Assembly (NCBI GenBank): GCA_946807835.1
Contig: OX327690.1
Span: forward strand, 6,420,501-6,484,500
Reading direction: 5' to 3'
Length of the DNA: 64,000 nt
Origin: Ailanthus altissimus
Lineage: Eukaryota > Streptophyta > Magnoliopsida > Sapindales > Simaroubaceae
Shown one piece after another: positions 61,650-64,000 of the stretch. A program made the translations under genes and the position numbers. Under the pieces are notes generated by a model. That model was not told the DNA's origin and searched no databases. It was given only the letters and a program-made list of their open reading frames with translations. How positions within the stretch are numbered: position 1 is the stretch's first letter; each line of letters opens with the position of its first letter.

Positions 61650-63285
61650 CTTCTTAAAGCTTCTAACTTTTCAGCTTCCGAAGCCTTCGAAAATGCAACC
61701 GGAAATTGGGTTTTAGTCGCCTTTCTAGAAAAACAATGTATACAAAATCTCGAGGAATTTGGTGTTCATCGGTTCATAAAACAAAAAGTGTTTTTTTCTC
61801 AACAGACATGGGAGAATGCGAGTAATTCTATTTTTAGTTCGGTTAATTCAAACAGAAATGTTTACAGTTTATATGGAATTGCTTCAATGGTATTTATCAT
61901 TTAATAAAATCATCTATTTATTCAAATTTTTGTCTTTTATTTTTTTTATATATAAATATAATTAGTTGGATTTTAAAAATAAATAATAAGTGGTGAAATT
62001 TTATTAAATAATTTTTTATATATAATATTTCTCATAAAAGTTTAATTATTTAAATTAAAATAATATATAATAATCGGTGAGTTTATAAGGTAAAGTTAGA
62101 AAAAAATTTAAGTAAGTTTATAAAGTAAAAATTTAAAATTTAAAAATAATAAATTTATTGAAAAAGTGAGCTTATGAATGACTAGGGGGGTTTAGATAAC
62201 CCATCTATAAAACTTTGGGCTTCAATCTCAAATAGTCTAATTATAAAGGGGTTTTATTATTTTAATTAAAATCTTTTTTTTTTCATATTTTCTTATTAAA
62301 AAAAGAATGTACAATTAATTTTTTTATTAAAAAAATGATCAAGCAATAGGATTGTCTAGCAAATTAAGCATTGAATTTTAGAGTGCTCGATAAAATTATC
62401 AATTTGAATAAGTTCTCTAAATTTCTCTTTTAAAAATTTCTCTATTAAATTCATTTATTTTTTATCTTATAAAACCTAATACCTTACTTTTAATTATTAT
62501 AACAAAAATTTATAATATTAAATATTTAAAAATTTAGCGGTGTAATTTAATTTAAATAACTAACTTTGTTTACATCATTTAAAATATTGGTTATTGACTA
62601 ACTTACAATATTAAACAAACAAGTAACTTTATAATATTACTTATATTAATAAAAAAAATACATTTTTTAATAAATTATTAAATTACTGTTGGGCCCAAAT
62701 TCGGCTAGCCCTAATCAATCCAGTGCCTCCAGTCTAATTTCTACCTTTATGATAGAGCTCGTGTGAGTGCGTCTACACCAAATTGTTTTCCAACAAACTG
62801 ATCTAACTAATTCACCCAATTGCCAACAATGTACAATGGAACTGTTGGAAGGGGACTAGCCCACATCCAACGATTGTAAAATTTTTGAAGGAAAATCCCA
62901 ATTTTTCCATCAAATCTCCAATTCTGACATGGAAGTAATTGCCTTTTACCACATAATCATAATAAACATATTGTGTACATTAATAAGGGGCATTGTCTGA
63001 TTAACAAATAGAGGGATTTAATTATTTATAAACACACAAATATGTTCAGATACATATACAATTTTCTTAACAACCAAATATTATTTTTCTTGTTAATGAT
63101 ATAATTTCCCTTGAACTTAACTTTTTAATCCTTTAACTTAAGCATCAAAACCTCTTTTGCAGGTAGACAAAGACATTTTGAATCATTTGGAAAGTTAAGA
63201 GTAATGGTGTGAAAGTAATTATTTTAAAAACTCTAATCTATAATAAACTTTCAATGATGTTGTTTGTGAGAATGTTTTAAATGAC
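61650..63285. other. Upstream of PPR gene; AT-rich intergenic
   Basis: No gene seen. The plus-strand open frame at 61548-61904 is antisense to the PPR start and looks like a chance frame. From 61920 to 62680 the sequence is extremely AT-rich. Confidence 0.4.
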
Positions 63286-64000
63286 TCAAGCTTTAAAAGA
63301 TAGTAATAAGAGAAGATGGTGGGCTAAGACACAATTAAGTGGCTTGTTCAGAATATGAAGAAGATATAGAAAGAGAGAAGTTGAGTATGGCTGAAGTAGT
63401 AGTATTGAGTAGCAAAATTTTGGTTGCAATGACAAAGGTTCTATTGAAGATCTTGAAACAACCGTAGGAATCAAAGAATGAGAACAAAAAGTTAAGATAG
63501 AGACCTACGATGACGAAAGAATTTGAAGATTTAAATGACAACTAGAAATAATCACAATGATAGTTTCAACAGGATAATGAGGTAGAAGAAGTGGTTTATG
63601 AAGTGACGAAAAGAGAGAGTTAAGAGAAAATGAACAATATGGAGGCTGTAAGGGCTTTTATCATAAAAAAGGTAGGTAAATTAAATGAGAGGATGAAGAG
63701 GCTTGAAATTATGGAAGATGCAATAGTCCTAGCAAAGAAAATTAACGAGGATTCATTTATAGAGCCTACTAATAGACCTCAAAACTTTACAAGTTTGTGA
63801 TCTTAAATTTTCATATGGATTTAGGGACTCAGAGGACATCTTTTCCATTTTAATACAAAGATAGCCATGCACGCAAATAATAGAACACTAAAATGGATCA
63901 CTTTTCTCTTAAGTTTGAAAAGACTAATGCAAGTGCGGTTTCAAGAATTAAAGGAAAATTTAATTTCCTATAAAGACTTGTCGGCTCAATTCATAGCTCA
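63286..64000 (+). pseudogene. Possible decayed Ty3/gypsy gag at window edge
   Basis: The plus strand near the end reads KWITFLLSLKRLMQVRFQEL, then a KENLISYKDLSAQFIAH-like piece. This resembles the retrotransposon gag region that normally reads as a substitution of FKQLSxxFIAQF type. Stops are frequent, and the feature continues past the window. Tentative. Confidence 0.35.

Noticed and set aside
61548..61904. 118-codon open frame on the plus strand
   Set aside because: It runs antisense across the start of the PPR gene, has no family resemblance and begins inside the PPR coding region.

Overview
The window is plant nuclear DNA, most likely from a eudicot. The genes have short GT-AG introns, the intergenic DNA is very AT-rich, LTR retrotransposons with initiator tRNA-Met primer sites dominate, and the recognisable genes are typical of flowering plants. 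I cannot name the species from the sequence.

Three genes look intact. The first is an HDHD3-type HAD-superfamily phosphatase (18149-19626, three coding exons). The second is a mitochondrial TAM41-type phosphatidate cytidylyltransferase (23951-27648, ten exons). The third is a CAT8/CAT5-like cationic amino acid transporter (53097-54872, uninterrupted coding region). Two more genes are recognisable but interrupted. A small secreted lipid-transfer-like 8-cysteine gene (3615-4053, minus) carries an in-frame TAG. An EMB1025-like pentatricopeptide-repeat gene (59666-61642, minus) has three apparent one-base deletions in its first third. A decayed SET-domain gene of pTAC14 type (about 57458-59560, minus) lies directly downstream of the PPR gene, and a one-exon fragment of a 20S proteasome alpha-4 (PAC1-type) gene lies at about 14356-14535. 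The neighbours share no pathway; this is an ordinary eukaryotic gene neighbourhood.

The rest is mostly mobile DNA. Positions 1-1857 hold a decayed Ty1/copia pol, followed by its 3' LTR. Positions 4450-5600 resemble a gypsy-type LTR. Positions 6800-11875 are an old copia-like element (element A: 5' LTR, primer site, leader). Positions 12660-14355 are an inverted 3' fragment of a related element, abutting the proteasome fragment. Positions 22130-23440 are a palindromic element with a GC-rich core. Positions 29690-36830 hold short non-coding retroelements, one interrupted by a 2716-bp solo LTR (30138-32853). Positions 38108-47416 are a complete copia-like element (element B: 2180-bp LTRs differing at one base by my reading, 5-bp target duplication) whose pol is nevertheless dead. 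Positions 47420-50860 are a decayed Ty3/gypsy pol on the minus strand. A 595-bp hAT-type element with an 8-bp target duplication sits at 55810-56404. A possible gypsy gag remnant is at the right edge.

The most unusual signal is in the leaders of the retroelements. Element B carries about twelve GC-rich, roughly 14-nt near-palindromic cores separated mostly by 6-8-nt AT-richer spacers, ending in poly(A) (40430-40738). Decayed versions of the same pattern occur at the matching place in element A and in at least one other element here. Downstream in both A and B is a four-fold, regularly spaced 20-odd-nt motif. I know of no established function for either array.
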